Below are positions 27,752-37,634 of a stretch of DNA of 64,000 nt, in pieces (within the stretch, counting starts at the first letter, position 1; each line of letters starts with the position of its first letter). Source of the stretch: Raphanus sativus (Eukaryota > Streptophyta > Magnoliopsida > Brassicales > Brassicaceae); NCBI RefSeq assembly GCF_000801105.2, contig NC_079515.1, positions 4,340,001 to 4,404,000 of the forward strand, in the 5' to 3' direction. The notes beneath the pieces were generated by a model. That model saw only the letters and a list, made by a program, of their open reading frames with translations, was not told the DNA's origin and did no database searches. The translations under genes were made by a program, and so were the position numbers.

Positions 27752-28651
27752 ATGGATTCAAGTCATCCACATAGTCAGTCCTCTAGCTATGTAGGCTTGC
27801 TAACCAGTCAAGATGAAAGCATTGCACATGGTAACTTTCCTTATGAAAGTTACCATTCTAGTGTAAACTTTGGCGCTTCAGAAATCCCCCCTTTCAGTTC
27901 ACAGCAAGCTCCACCTCCAACTCAAGACACACCAGTGAAGCGTGGGAAGAGAAATAAGTGGTCCCCAGCCGATGACGAGGTCTTGATCAGTGCGTGGCTA
28001 AACACATCGAAAGACACCATAGTCGGAAATGATCAAAAGTACGGAACCTTCTGGAGACGCGTAGGAGAATACTATGATGCAAGTCCTCATGCTACAGCGA
28101 GGGGTGATAAGAGGTCTCATCAAAACTGCAAGCAAAGGTGGCAGAAGATCAATGAACTCACTAACAAGTTCTGTGCCGCCTTTGCAGCTGCAGAGAGACA
28201 GCAAAGCAGTGGTCAGAATGAGACTGATCTTCTGAAAACGGCTCATGATATCTTCTTTAGGGATCATGACGTCAAGTTCAACCTTGAGCATGCATGGTGT
28301 GTGTTGAGGCATGAGCAGAAATGGCTTTCACTCAACACTATTAAAGCCACTATCACCATTGCCACTGCGAAGAGGAAAAATGCTGAGAAAGACACCCAAG
28401 CTTCAAGCTCCGAAGTTGGTATGGATCAGATAAGGCCTGAAGGTATCAAGGCTGCGAAAGCCAGAAGGAATAATCGTCAAGGGAAGGCTCATGCTGATTA
28501 CAAGGACATTTGGGAGATCAAGAAGGAGGATTTGGAGAAGAAGGAGAAGCTCTCTAAACTGGCTATACTAGACACTCTGCTAAATAAAAAAGAACCTCTA
28601 TCTGAAGCTGAAGAAGTTGTCAAGAATAAGCTACTAGCCCTGTATTTCTGA
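27752..28651 (+). CDS. Harbinger Myb/SANT-like DNA-binding protein
   Basis: 299 residues counted from the ATG at 27752; an in-frame ATG at 27653 exists, but MDSS...QSSSYVGLLTSQ is the usual family start. The trihelix/Myb-like domain (about residues 65-165) has KWSPADDEVLISAWLN, FWRRVGEYYD and CKQRWQKIN. The C-terminal third is Lys/Glu-rich and probably coiled. In Brassica such proteins are often annotated glutathione S-transferase T3-like, by a historical fusion; there is no GST domain here. In PIF/Harbinger elements this partner binds subterminal DNA and brings the transposase to the nucleus and to the ends. Confidence 0.85.
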   Translation: MDSSHPHSQSSSYVGLLTSQDESIAHGNFPYESYHSSVNFGASEIPPFSSQQAPPPTQDTPVKRGKRNKWSPADDEVLISAWLNTSKDTIVGNDQKYGTFWRRVGEYYDASPHATARGDKRSHQNCKQRWQKINELTNKFCAAFAAAERQQSSGQNETDLLKTAHDIFFRDHDVKFNLEHAWCVLRHEQKWLSLNTIKATITIATAKRKNAEKDTQASSSEVGMDQIRPEGIKAAKARRNNRQGKAHADYKDIWEIKKEDLEKKEKLSKLAILDTLLNKKEPLSEAEEVVKNKLLALYF

Positions 28652-28914
28652 TCATCTCGTTTGAATGTAGTTCCTGCTTGCTTTGCTTGAATGTCTTAAA
28701 TTAATCTATCGTTTGAATGTAGTTCATGGTTCATTTGCTTCAATGTAGTTCATGCTTTGCTTCAATGTAGTTCACTTTATCGTTTAATAAAAATCTGTTT
28801 CATTGTTATTTATATTTATGTCCTTGCTATATCGTTTGAACCTCTTCACTTTATCTATATTATTCATGTCTGGTTATTTATATTATGTCTTTGGTATTGC
28901 AGGTTAAATAAGAT

Positions 28915-29499
28915 ATGGGACTACATAGCTACAGCCAGCCATCTCTTGACAGTGGCTATAGCGCAACCGTGGATGGTCCCTATAGCGAAACGGATGATCT
29001 TATTCGTATGGATCAAGAAGAGCTCAGCCGCAATCGTATGGAGCAAGAAGAGCAGCTGCAGAGAGACAGTATGGAGCAAGAAGAGCTCAGCTATCGACAG
29101 TATCCGCCACAACCTGAGGTCGAGTTCGGATTCCCGCAGAGCTGTTACTGCGGAGGTCAACCTCATATAGCAACCTCTTACACAAAGATTGATCCAGGTA
29201 GAAGGTTCTACACCTGTGCGAATCGAAACGATGGAGATTGCCATGTATGGAAATGGTGGGATGACGCAGTCATGGAGGAGATGAGAGCAACAGATAGACA
29301 CATACTTCAGCTCGCCGAGAAGGTTGATGCTCTTACCTTAATGAGTGACAATGATACTGATCAGAAGTTGGGTAATCTTGAGATGATAGTAGCTGAGCTA
29401 GGTAACAAGAATGCAGGTTTAACCAATCAGTTTGAGAAGGTTACTTGTGTATTGGTCATTGTTTTAGTTGTATTAGGTTTGGTGGTAATGTTTAAGTGA
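28915..29499 (+). CDS. GRF-type zinc-finger protein with C-terminal hydrophobic helix
   Basis: 194 residues. The N-terminal part holds three near-repeats of MxQEELSxxR. A GRF zinc finger follows (about residues 73-118: CYCG, FYTC, then GDCHVWKWWDD), a module that binds single-stranded or structured nucleic acid in other proteins. Next come a coiled-coil-like segment and a strongly hydrophobic C-terminus (VLVIVLVVLGLVVMF). It sits between the Myb-like and transposase genes in the same orientation and inside the element's ends. Standard Harbinger elements have two genes, so this is an extra one. Its role in transposition is unknown. Confidence 0.75.
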   Translation: MGLHSYSQPSLDSGYSATVDGPYSETDDLIRMDQEELSRNRMEQEEQLQRDSMEQEELSYRQYPPQPEVEFGFPQSCYCGGQPHIATSYTKIDPGRRFYTCANRNDGDCHVWKWWDDAVMEEMRATDRHILQLAEKVDALTLMSDNDTDQKLGNLEMIVAELGNKNAGLTNQFEKVTCVLVIVLVVLGLVVMFK

Positions 29500-29538
29500 A
29501 CTGGTCATTGTTTTAGTTGTATTAGGTTTGGTGGTAAA
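29452..29538 (+). repeat. Tandem duplication at the 3' end of the GRF gene
   Basis: The segment TGGTCATTGTTTTAGTTGTA...GGTGGTAA occurs at 29453-29487 and again at 29502-29536. The first copy encodes the hydrophobic C-terminus; the second lies just past the stop codon. Confidence 0.85.
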
Positions 29539-29811
29539 CCCGTGATGCATATGTTTCAGTCACGGGTATTGTAATATATAGTTCAAGTGAACAAGATGCT
29601 TTCTTTGTAACCCGTGATGCTTTCTTTGTACTATGAACCCGTGATGCTTTCTTTAAATGAACCTGTGATGCATATGTACTATGAAAACATCACAAGATGT
29701 ATAAGAAAAATATCAATCTCTATAAATATGAGTATGGTTCGATCATTACACATATACAAAGCAACCTCTTCTACTATCTCTTTAAATATTTCCTTCCTTT
29801 TTCAAATCAGA

Positions 29812-31077
29812 ATGTCTTCTTCATCTCATTATCATTATCATTACCAACCAAATAATGATGATGATGCTGAATTTGAATCCCTCTTTGATGAATTATTACA
29901 AATCCCTGATATTATTGTTGAACCGAAAGAGCGAAGAAAACGTATTTTTATTGAGAGAAACCGAGAAGAAGGCAACATCAAACTCTGGAATGATTATTTT
30001 TCTGAAACTCCTACATACCCTTCCAATATATTCCGTCGCCGGTTTCGTATGAGTAAGTCATTGTTCTTGCTTATTGTGCATCGTCTCTCTACGGAAGTAG
30101 AATATTTTGCTGAAACAGAAGATGCGGTCGGAAGGTCAAGTCTATCAGCGCTCCAAAAATGCACGGCAGCCATTCGTCAATTAGCATATGGTGGTGGGGC
30201 GGATACGGTAGACGAATATGTGCGACTTGGTGAAACAACAGCTCGAAAATGTTTGCACAAGTTTACCGCCGCAATTATCCAATTGTTTGGCGAAGAATAC
30301 TTAAGACGTCCAACATCAGAAGATCTTGAAAGACTACTACATATCGGAGAAGAGCGTGGATTCCCCGGGATGATTGGAAGCATCGACTGTATGCATTGGG
30401 AGTGGAAGAATTGCCCCTCCAACTGGAAAGGTATGTATTCACGAGGAACCGATAAACCAACCATTGTGTTGGAGGCCGTAGCTTCTTACGACCTCTGGAT
30501 ATGGCACGCATTTTTTGGAGCTCCAGGTACTATGAACGATCTCAATGTTCTTGATCGATCTCCTGTTTTTGATGATATTATTTATGGAAGAGCTCCGGGA
30601 GTCGACTTCACTGTCAACGGAAGGGAGTACAATTACGCCTACTATCTCACCGATGGTATTTATCCGGAGTGGGCCACATTTATTAAATCTATCCGACTAC
30701 CACAAGGAGATAAAAACAAATTATTTGCTAAAAAACAAGAATCTGTCCGGAAAGATGTTGAGCGTGCTTTTGGAGTCTTGCAAGCTCGATTCGCCGTCAT
30801 TAAGAATCCATCTAATTTATGGGATAAATCGAAGATAGCAAATATTATGAGAGCATGTATAATACTCCATAATATGATAGTGGAAGATGAACGACGTACA
30901 CAGAGTCCAGATGAAACGTTTCAAGATGCCGATATTTCTTTTTGCGTCAAGATGCCTACTCAGCAATTCGATAATGTTGATTATGTCGCTCAACAAATTC
31001 GGGATACACCAATCCATACTCAATTAAAACTTGATTTGATCGAAAATATATGGGAGAAATTTGGGTTTGAAAATTAA
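29812..31077 (+). CDS. PIF/Harbinger transposase (HARBI1/ALP1-like DDE nuclease)
   Basis: 421 residues from the ATG at 29812, which follows a good acceptor-like ...ttcaaatcag; the frame is open upstream to 29614. Domains in order: an acidic N-terminus, a helix-turn-helix region (about 85-170) and the DDE nuclease domain (about 190-350). The Asp in GMIGSIDCMHWEW, the Asp in GAPGTMNDLNVLDRS and the Glu in VRKDVERAFGVLQARF are all present, so the catalytic triad looks intact. It should cut TAA target sites together with the Myb-like partner. Confidence 0.88.
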   Translation: MSSSSHYHYHYQPNNDDDAEFESLFDELLQIPDIIVEPKERRKRIFIERNREEGNIKLWNDYFSETPTYPSNIFRRRFRMSKSLFLLIVHRLSTEVEYFAETEDAVGRSSLSALQKCTAAIRQLAYGGGADTVDEYVRLGETTARKCLHKFTAAIIQLFGEEYLRRPTSEDLERLLHIGEERGFPGMIGSIDCMHWEWKNCPSNWKGMYSRGTDKPTIVLEAVASYDLWIWHAFFGAPGTMNDLNVLDRSPVFDDIIYGRAPGVDFTVNGREYNYAYYLTDGIYPEWATFIKSIRLPQGDKNKLFAKKQESVRKDVERAFGVLQARFAVIKNPSNLWDKSKIANIMRACIILHNMIVEDERRTQSPDETFQDADISFCVKMPTQQFDNVDYVAQQIRDTPIHTQLKLDLIENIWEKFGFEN

Positions 31078-31603
31078 CATTTCATGTTTAAGTTTCCATG
31101 AATTCAATAAATGTTTTTTTTTCAACTTTGTAATTTTTTTTCCAACTTTGTAATTTTTTTTTCAACTTTGTAATTTTTTTCACGAGTTTGTAATTTTTTT
31201 CAATGTTATTTTAATTTAATAAGTTTTATTTTAAACACAATTCACTTACTAAAACAATAATTAAATTTTTAACTAAGAACCAACTTATGTATCTACCAAT
31301 AATCTACCATTTTACTAAAGTTTCTTAACTTCATTCCTTAATCTACATATATTAATAAACTAATCTTAAGAAACAATTAGTTGGTCCTAGCAATGAGCAT
31401 GCTCTAAAAGTGTAACTCATTCAGATGAATCATTCGGATGACTTTTGGAAATCTAGGCTTAATTTTAAAGTTCATTCAAATGAACCAATTTGGATCATTT
31501 GAATGGAGATGGTTCATTCAAAATGGTATAATGTCTATTATACGCCTAATGTAATTTACAAATTATAAACCTAAACATAATATCATTTTGTTCCACATAA
31601 AAA

Positions 31604-32350
31604 TTGACAAAAGCACAAAACATTTTTTCCGCCAAAACCAAAAAAATTCGTTTTCCCGCCAAAACTGAAAATCTCGTTTCCTCGCTAAAACGTGTTTCCC
31701 GTCAAAACGGCAAAAACACGTTTTTCCGTCAAAACCGAAAATTTTCGTTTTCCCACGAAAACGCGTTTTGCCGCCAAAACCACAAAACGTGTTTCTCGCT
31801 AAAATCGAAAAATTTTCATTTTCCAGCAAAAAATCGCAAAATCTCGTTTTCCCGCCAAAACAGCAAAAAGGCGTTTTTTCGCCAAAACCGAAAATCTCAT
31901 TTTTCCGTCAAAACAGCAAAAAAGCATTTTCCCGCCAAAAACGAAAAATCTCATTTTTCCGTCAAAACCGCAAAAATGTGTTTTTCCGCCAAAACCGAAA
32001 ATCTCGTTTTCCCACAAAAACGTGTTTTCTGCCAAAACCAAAAATCTCGTTTTCCTGTCAAACCGCAAAAATGTGTTTTCCCGCCAAAACCGAAAAGTCT
32101 TGTTTTCCCGCGAAAACCGCAAAAAATCGTTTTCCCGTCAAAACCGAAAATCTCGTTTTCCCGCAAAAACGCGTTTTCTACAAAAACCGAAAAATCTTGT
32201 TTTCCCGCCAAACTGAAAAATATCGTTACCAAAAAACGTGTTTCCCGTCAAAATCAAAATTTTGTATTTTCACACCAAAACCAAAAATGTGTTTGTCCGC
32301 TAAAACCGAGAAATCTTGTTTTCCCGCCCAAACCGCAAAAAAATACTTGT
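31604..32350. repeat. Tandem array of about 26-27 bp units containing E2F binding sites
   Basis: About 28 imperfect units of the type CGCCAAAACCGAAAATCTCG + TTTTCC alternate with CGTCAAAACCGCAAAAACGTG-type units. TTTTCCCGCCAAAA occurs exactly at 31651, 31847, 31927 and 32076, with a one-base variant at 32200. TTTCCCGC, with TTTGGCGG on the other strand, is the E2F consensus TTTSSCGS. Long ORFs run through the array in several frames on both strands because the units contain no stops; I do not take them as genes. Amplification of E2F motifs by transposons has been reported for Brassica. Confidence 0.9.
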
Positions 32351-32683
32351 TCATTTTTTGAAATAATTCTAATGTAAAAATATATTAAACTAAATAATTA
32401 AATGTAATATAGTTAAAAATAATATCAACCATATGATTAAACTAACTAAAGGTATTTTGGTAATTTGTTTACTAAACTCATTTAAATGGAAATGAAAATA
32501 AAGAAACAAACATATGATTCATTTAGATGATCCATCTAGATGAGATATCTGGATGAACAAACAAACATGTACAAAAATCTGAATGGATCATCTGGATAGA
32601 TCATATAAATGAATCATCTGAATGAAAATAACAAATGGTGAAACAAATTTGAATGGAAATGACAAATGGTGAAACAAACAGCC

Positions 32684-33661
32684 TGATACTCTATTTTACT
32701 TTTACAAGAGAGAGATTTGGTTCACTATTATGTTTTGGATATGATGGCTCTGTGTTAGACAAGATCACTTGTGCTGTTATTTAAATCATACGATTCCTTT
32801 GAGGTAAATAAAATCTGGTTGACAACTAAGATTGAGCCCAATATAGTGTGATAGAGCAACTTTTTAATTGTTGAGACTAATGCTTTTAAATTTTAATATA
32901 TTTGGTGGGATTTAGTTTAATATAATTATTGTAGACTACAAAACATGTGTCTAAAACTAAGCAAACCTATATGAGAAATTTAATCAGAACGCTGTTCAAA
33001 ACAGAGACTACTCATTTTGTTGATTGCACATCAGGTTTTTGGCCACCGGCTACACCTACACTACTGGAAAAACTGTTGTCACGTACGTGCAAGCTCGGAG
33101 AAGATGAGCATTTTGCTAGAATGAGAGCTTTCTTCTATGGAGTTGTTGATGTGTCTCTTAATTAAGGATCAAACGGTTTCAGTTTCCGTAAAATCCTTAT
33201 CAAACAATTATATACACATATATAATATATACATATACATATATGTGTATTAAAAACCAAACCTTAAGGAACTTGCAATAATCATGCTCTAAACTTCCTC
33301 AAAAAATTTTGGTCGGGAATAATGTTCGTCAAGAATTTTTTTAAATCATTTATTATTTTGTTCAATTTATCATTTTTATCTCAAATATTTATTAGAAAAA
33401 AATCATCAATATTTTAAATTGAAATCATAATTTAAATTCATAAAACTGATATTAAAATACCAAAAAGTTTTCATATTTTTTTAAAAAAGTTTAAATACAA
33501 AGATCTATAAGCAAAAGTAATTATATAGAATAAAAGGTTATTAAATTTCTAAATAAAAGTATAAAACAAAAGACTGACATATACAAAAAGTCAGTCATAT
33601 AATAAGCAAAGAACAAATATGTTCTTTTATCTTATTCATTAGTATATGCTTTGATATATTA
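32684..33661. other. AT-rich intergenic DNA with a possible exon remnant
   Basis: The only protein-like signal is at 33013-33165 (VDCTSGFWPPATPTLLEKLL, then residues ending VDVSLN), which reads like one conserved exon but was not identified. A 12-bp TA-rich hairpin lies near 33210-33255. A Harbinger-like end GAGCATGATTATTG, reversed, lies near 33280-33293 without a partner. Confidence 0.4.
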
Positions 33662-34092
33662 CTAGCCGCACGGAAGTTTAGTAAAACAAGTGCAACCATA
33701 GCCGTCTTGACGTGCAATTTTAATCTTTTCACAGTCACAACGAACAAAACTTTGGCTGGTTTGTGGTGACTTCATTTCATTTTCACACTTCTTGCTTCCA
33801 TTAGGACCACATGTTCCAGGTTTTCCCTTAAAAAATCTGCACGGCGGATTATACTGTGCATCCACTTCTGTTTCCAAATAACAACAGAAAAAATAATTTC
33901 AACGTACATCAACGTTTTAGCTAAACAATGATATTATAGATTTTGTAAAAAAAAATATTTTTCTTGTTTTCCAACAATCTTTTTAATAGTCAATTGCTGT
34001 TCTAATTAAAAAAAAAATAGATTACCTTTAACATGGTTCAGAACGAGGAACATGAAAATACCAAAAACTATTAATAAAATAGCCAACCTCAT
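33662..34092 (-). CDS. Small secreted Cys-rich protein, SCR-like/defensin-like
   Basis: Two exons, 34092-34026 and 33867-33662 (AAAG|gtaat ... aacag|AAGTGG), give 90 residues. Exon 1 encodes almost only a signal peptide (MRLAILLIVFGIFMFLVLNH). The mature part has eight cysteines: C, C, C, CxC (RCDCE), CxC (GCTCF) and a final C (LPCG). The signal-peptide-only first exon, the eight-Cys pattern and the GxCTC near the end fit the SCRL/DEFL (pollen-coat and defensin-like) families of crucifers. Role could be antimicrobial or in cell signalling; the family does not settle this. Confidence 0.78.
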
Positions 34093-34190
34093 AATTCCAG
34101 AAATATGAAGAAATTGCTTAAGTTTTTTTTTTTCTTGCTTAAAAATTGCTTAAGTTGCTTTAGGAAATTCTTGTTTTCTTTATCTCCTAG

Positions 34191-34201
34191 TAACTATATA
34201 C
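34191..34201 (-). promoter_or_regulatory. TATA-like site of the Cys-rich gene
   Basis: ACTATATACTC on the forward strand (GAGTATATAGT on the gene strand) lies about 100 bp upstream of the ATG at 34092. Confidence 0.4.
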
Positions 34202-34636
34202 TCTTTTCACACGCTACAAATAGATACTTTTCCTAATTACTAAATTAAGGATTTTTAATATATGAAAAATAATCTGGGCCAAGTCAACGAGATATAAAAG
34301 AGCGGTAATTTCTTTCTTTTTGGGAACAAATACCTTTTCAATTTCAATCACAAATGAAGGTTGTTTAGATTTTCTTTTGTTGAACAAGTCAAATATTACC
34401 GAAGTATTTTTTTTTGTAACAAGATCGAAGTATTGATTCTAAAAACAATAAATGTCTAGTAGAAGATGCTTATTTTGATTGAATTAAAAGTCTTTAGTAC
34501 ACTATCCAAATGTGTAAATAGAAACAAACTGATGTTTCCTTGTATACATATAGACTACTGTATATGTTGTAGTATTTGCTATAAACTCTTTGCAAATTCT
34601 AAGACACAAACACCTTTGGCTTTAACGATCACTATT

Positions 34637-37048
34637 TCAAGTCTTTCTCATCCATGACCTGATTCCGAAGCAGCGCGGTTGACGTTTTCTCTGCAGAACC
34701 GAGCTCTTACCTCCATTTAATCCGCTTGGCTTGTCGTCGCTGTTCCCTTCTGTTTGGTTGAAAAGAGTTGTGGCTTGTGAGATTGTTATTCTAGTGACCT
34801 CAGGGGTTGTCGTAGGAGCTATCTTGCTGCCTTCTCTTCCAAAAGAACTCGATCCACTTCGCCTGTAAACAACTCTAAAAAGGTCTAAATCATGTAATCC
34901 ACTAGCAAACATAACTACTTAAAGTTCTTTTTAACTTTTTACCTATTGTTGTTGTTGTTGTGGTGGTGATAATGTGCGAGTGACGCTTCATCAAGAACCT
35001 CAGTGTTAGGATCTTGAGTACAAACTTTGCTGCTTGAAACAATCTCAGCTCTTTCTAAATGTAGCTTTTGTGATGATGATGATGCTTCTTCTTCTTCTTC
35101 TTCTAAAGAGGTTGATAATGTTTTATTATTATTACTATTATTATCTGTTCTTGATTTTCTAACCATCGTTATCACTTTCTCTAACGTCCCTAAAGCTTGC
35201 TTCACCTCTGGACTAATGCAGAAAAGTGTTTTACCATTGCAAGTCTTCCCAATGTAACTTTCATCCTCCTCTTCCGAGGAAGAAGAAGAAGAGGAAGAAA
35301 CGCTTTTATTCTCATCATCATCACATTCTTCTTCCTCAATCTCAGTAACATCTCTTTTGCAATGTGAAGGTTCAGTTCTGTAATGTCCTTCTTTCTCTTC
35401 ACAATGTCTTCTTTCTTGGCCATGGAACTTATCAGTAGAATACAGAGCTTGACGTATCATAGTATACAATGGATCAGCTAAAACTCTGCTGTAGTCATCG
35501 GACTTAGCCACTGAACCAATAGTCTGTAACACGTGCAAGTAAAACACCACACACCACAGCATCACACAACTGAGAATCAGTATTATTCTATGAACTTAAA
35601 ACAAAAAGAAAAAAAAAATAAAACCTTTTTGAAAAGTTTGAAACCGTTGCCGAGGAGCTGCCTAGACACCAAATTTATTAGAGATGGAGGGACCAAGTCC
35701 AGCTTTATATCAATCTCCGATATGTATCTACAAAAGTTTCCAACATTTATATACAAAAAGAAAACCATTTTCAAAATGTGATCATTCACTCACCTTAAGT
35801 AACTCCTCTCTGGAGACACCTTTTGTATAGCAACTCCACCTACTAAATCAACCTTCACAGCATCCGCTGCTTCATATACACCGTTCTTTTCGAAGTTCTC
35901 TACTTCTGGTGTTGAGATCTAAAGGTGATGCTAACAGAGAGTGTCTTAGGATGGTGTCAAATCATTAGGATTATTAAAAAAGAAAGAATCTAATATTTTG
36001 GTTATACCGAGTTTAGTAGGATGATGACTAAACCGTCTTTGAAGTATTCAAATAAGAAAAACTGCACAATTGCTTCTCTGTTTGCCATCGGCCACGGTAC
36101 TTTCATCCTTTCTTCCGAAAAAATAAACCAAAATCATCAGATTTAGATTAAGCTTAACACAAGAAAAAAAGCTTTTGCAATTTGTGAAACTGACCTCACT
36201 AAACATATCTGCTCATTGAACCGAGACTTTTGCAAACATTTGGTTTGTAAGATCTTGAATGCTGGAAATGCCGAGTTTGGCCACCTGTAAGACATATAAA
36301 ACATTTCAATCTCAGAGAAGTGAAAACAAAATAAGCGTTAAGAAAAAAGGAGAAACACACTCTCACCATTTCTCGTACAGTGATGATTCCCATGAAACAC
36401 ATAAACCTGCATTAAACGCAGTTACAGCCCAAATTAATTTAAAAAAAAAATAAAAAAAAATCTATCAGTCCAAACTCTTATAATGAGAACGTACAGTCTT
36501 GGATAGGGCCATCCATGTAACCTTCAACGAGCAATGTGTGGAACGGACTTCCTTCAAGTCCTTCACGGTACATAACACGACAATCTTCACGATCATGTTT
36601 CACCTGTTATTAAAAAAAAAAGATAATACTTTTGCTACATTAGGACAATTCTGATTTCATGTCTTTATTGAGCAAATAAATAGTAAGAAAACATACTTTC
36701 CAATCACCATGCGATGCTTCGTTGGTTAACTGAGACAAATCTTGATCCTTTGTTGATGCACTCCTAAGCTTCTCAAATATACTAGATAGATCAGATACTC
36801 TTTGATCCAATACATCCACAGCACACTCTGTGTATTAAAAAGAAAAAACATTAAAGCAAGGGAGAGAGTAAAGCAGCAGCAAAAGAATTTTCATAAAACA
36901 CAACAAGAACAAAAAAAAAGAGAAGGAAACCTTGATTGAGTTGTTGTCTGATTAACGTTTTGAGAGTTTGGTGATTGGTGAGGTCAGGGGACGACAAGGT
37001 CTTGTCAAGTCTCTCTCTGTACTCACAGATCTCTCGTTTCTTCTCCAT
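34637..37048 (-). CDS. START-like / polyketide cyclase family lipid-transfer protein (At3g11720-like)
   Basis: Ten exons on the reverse strand keep phase: 37048-36931, 36827-36697, 36603-36495, 36406-36367, 36284-36195, 36107-36008, 35918-35794, 35727-35625, 35523-34943, 34862-34637. The product is 540 residues. The N-terminal half folds as a START-type domain; its last helix is the conserved LVPPSLINLVSRQLLGNGF. The C-terminal half is low-complexity: acidic EEEECDDDEN, Ser runs, Glu runs and Asn/His runs, ending basic (RKRQPRCFGIRSWMRKT). The START fold suggests binding of a lipid or other hydrophobic ligand; the substrate is unknown. Exon 6 uses a weak acceptor (gaaag|GATG), the least certain junction. 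Confidence 0.82.
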
Positions 37049-37634
37049 ACTCGCATTTCAAACTGAATCCCTTTTGAAAAAAAAAACAAATAATCTTCAA
37101 ATCAAAGATTAAAAAAAAAACAGAACCAAAACAGAGAGTTTTTAGAATTTGATATTTCGATCCCAATCAATCAAAGGACAAGAACTTTTGATAAAGAAAA
37201 TCAAAGATCGTCCAGATCAGAAGCTAGAAGAGGAGAACCTGAAGCATACGGCAAATTGCAAAAAGGAAGCTTAAAGTAAAAGAAGAGTATTTGGCAGACA
37301 AAACACACAGCTCATTTTTTTAGTTCCTGATATGCGTTACCTACGAGACGGGAAAAGAACGTGGAGGTGTTTTCCTTTGGATACTTTCTCTCATTTTTTC
37401 GGAAAAATACAAACAAAAAAAGAATTCTCAATTTCCAAAGTGCGTACAGTTGCACGCCCATTCGAAACGGATTGAGGTTTTTACCTTTGTTTGACTTGAC
37501 GAAGTCGGTTAAGTGTCGCTGTCAGTTGACTTTATTTATATCAATAGATACCAAAATAGAAACTGTTACATATTTGAGTTATTTTGACCATCAATATTAG
37601 CATAGCTATGTTGTGTTCTTGTCTCAAACGGGAA

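Larger units (their letters stand above)
26513..31404 (+). mobile_element. PIF/Harbinger transposon, complete, 4.9 kb, three ORFs
   Basis: The ends GAGCATGGTTATCGGTGGGTC and, reversed, GAGCATGCTCATTGCTAGGACC are inverted repeats. TAA flanks both sides (26510-26512, 31405-31407), the PIF/Harbinger target. Inside, all forward, are a Myb/SANT-like ORF, a GRF zinc-finger ORF and a DDE transposase ORF, each open. Transposase and Myb-like protein are the two partners normally needed for PIF movement, so the copy may be autonomous. Several short tandem repeats lie between the genes (27480-27590, 28655-28770, 29560-29670, 31118-31203). Confidence 0.9.
26442..32683. mobile_element. Inverted-repeat DNA element carrying a tandem array, split by a Harbinger insertion
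   Basis: The left end reads GGGCATGTTTGTTTCTCCAT. The right end, reversed, reads GGCTGTTTGTTTCACCAT. Both are followed inward by many copies of a subterminal motif like ATGARTCATYTGGATGA (26460-26485, 31425-31520, 32510-32670). Removing the PIF/Harbinger insert (26513-31404 plus one TAA) leaves about 1.35 kb, most of it the array at 31604-32350. Subterminal repeats of this kind serve as transposase binding sites in hAT and CACTA elements. No clean target duplication was found, so the superfamily is open. Confidence 0.6.

Noticed and set aside
31118..31203. Four short repeats (CAACTTTGTAATTTTTTT) considered as a CRISPR-like array
   Set aside because: The units are directly adjacent with no unique spacers, inside a plant transposon; a simple minisatellite.
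31604..32377. Long ORFs of up to 257 codons on both strands with repeated FPAKTE/FRQNRK-like units
   Set aside because: They arise because the 26-27 bp units contain no stop in several frames; the composition is pure repeat, and at least five overlapping frames are open at once.
33195..33293. Possible Harbinger MITE ending in a reversed GAGCATGATTATTG
   Set aside because: No matching left end or TAA duplication could be found.
37361..37600. 79-codon forward ORF upstream of the START-like gene
   Set aside because: Low-complexity, no homology features, lies in the divergent promoter region.
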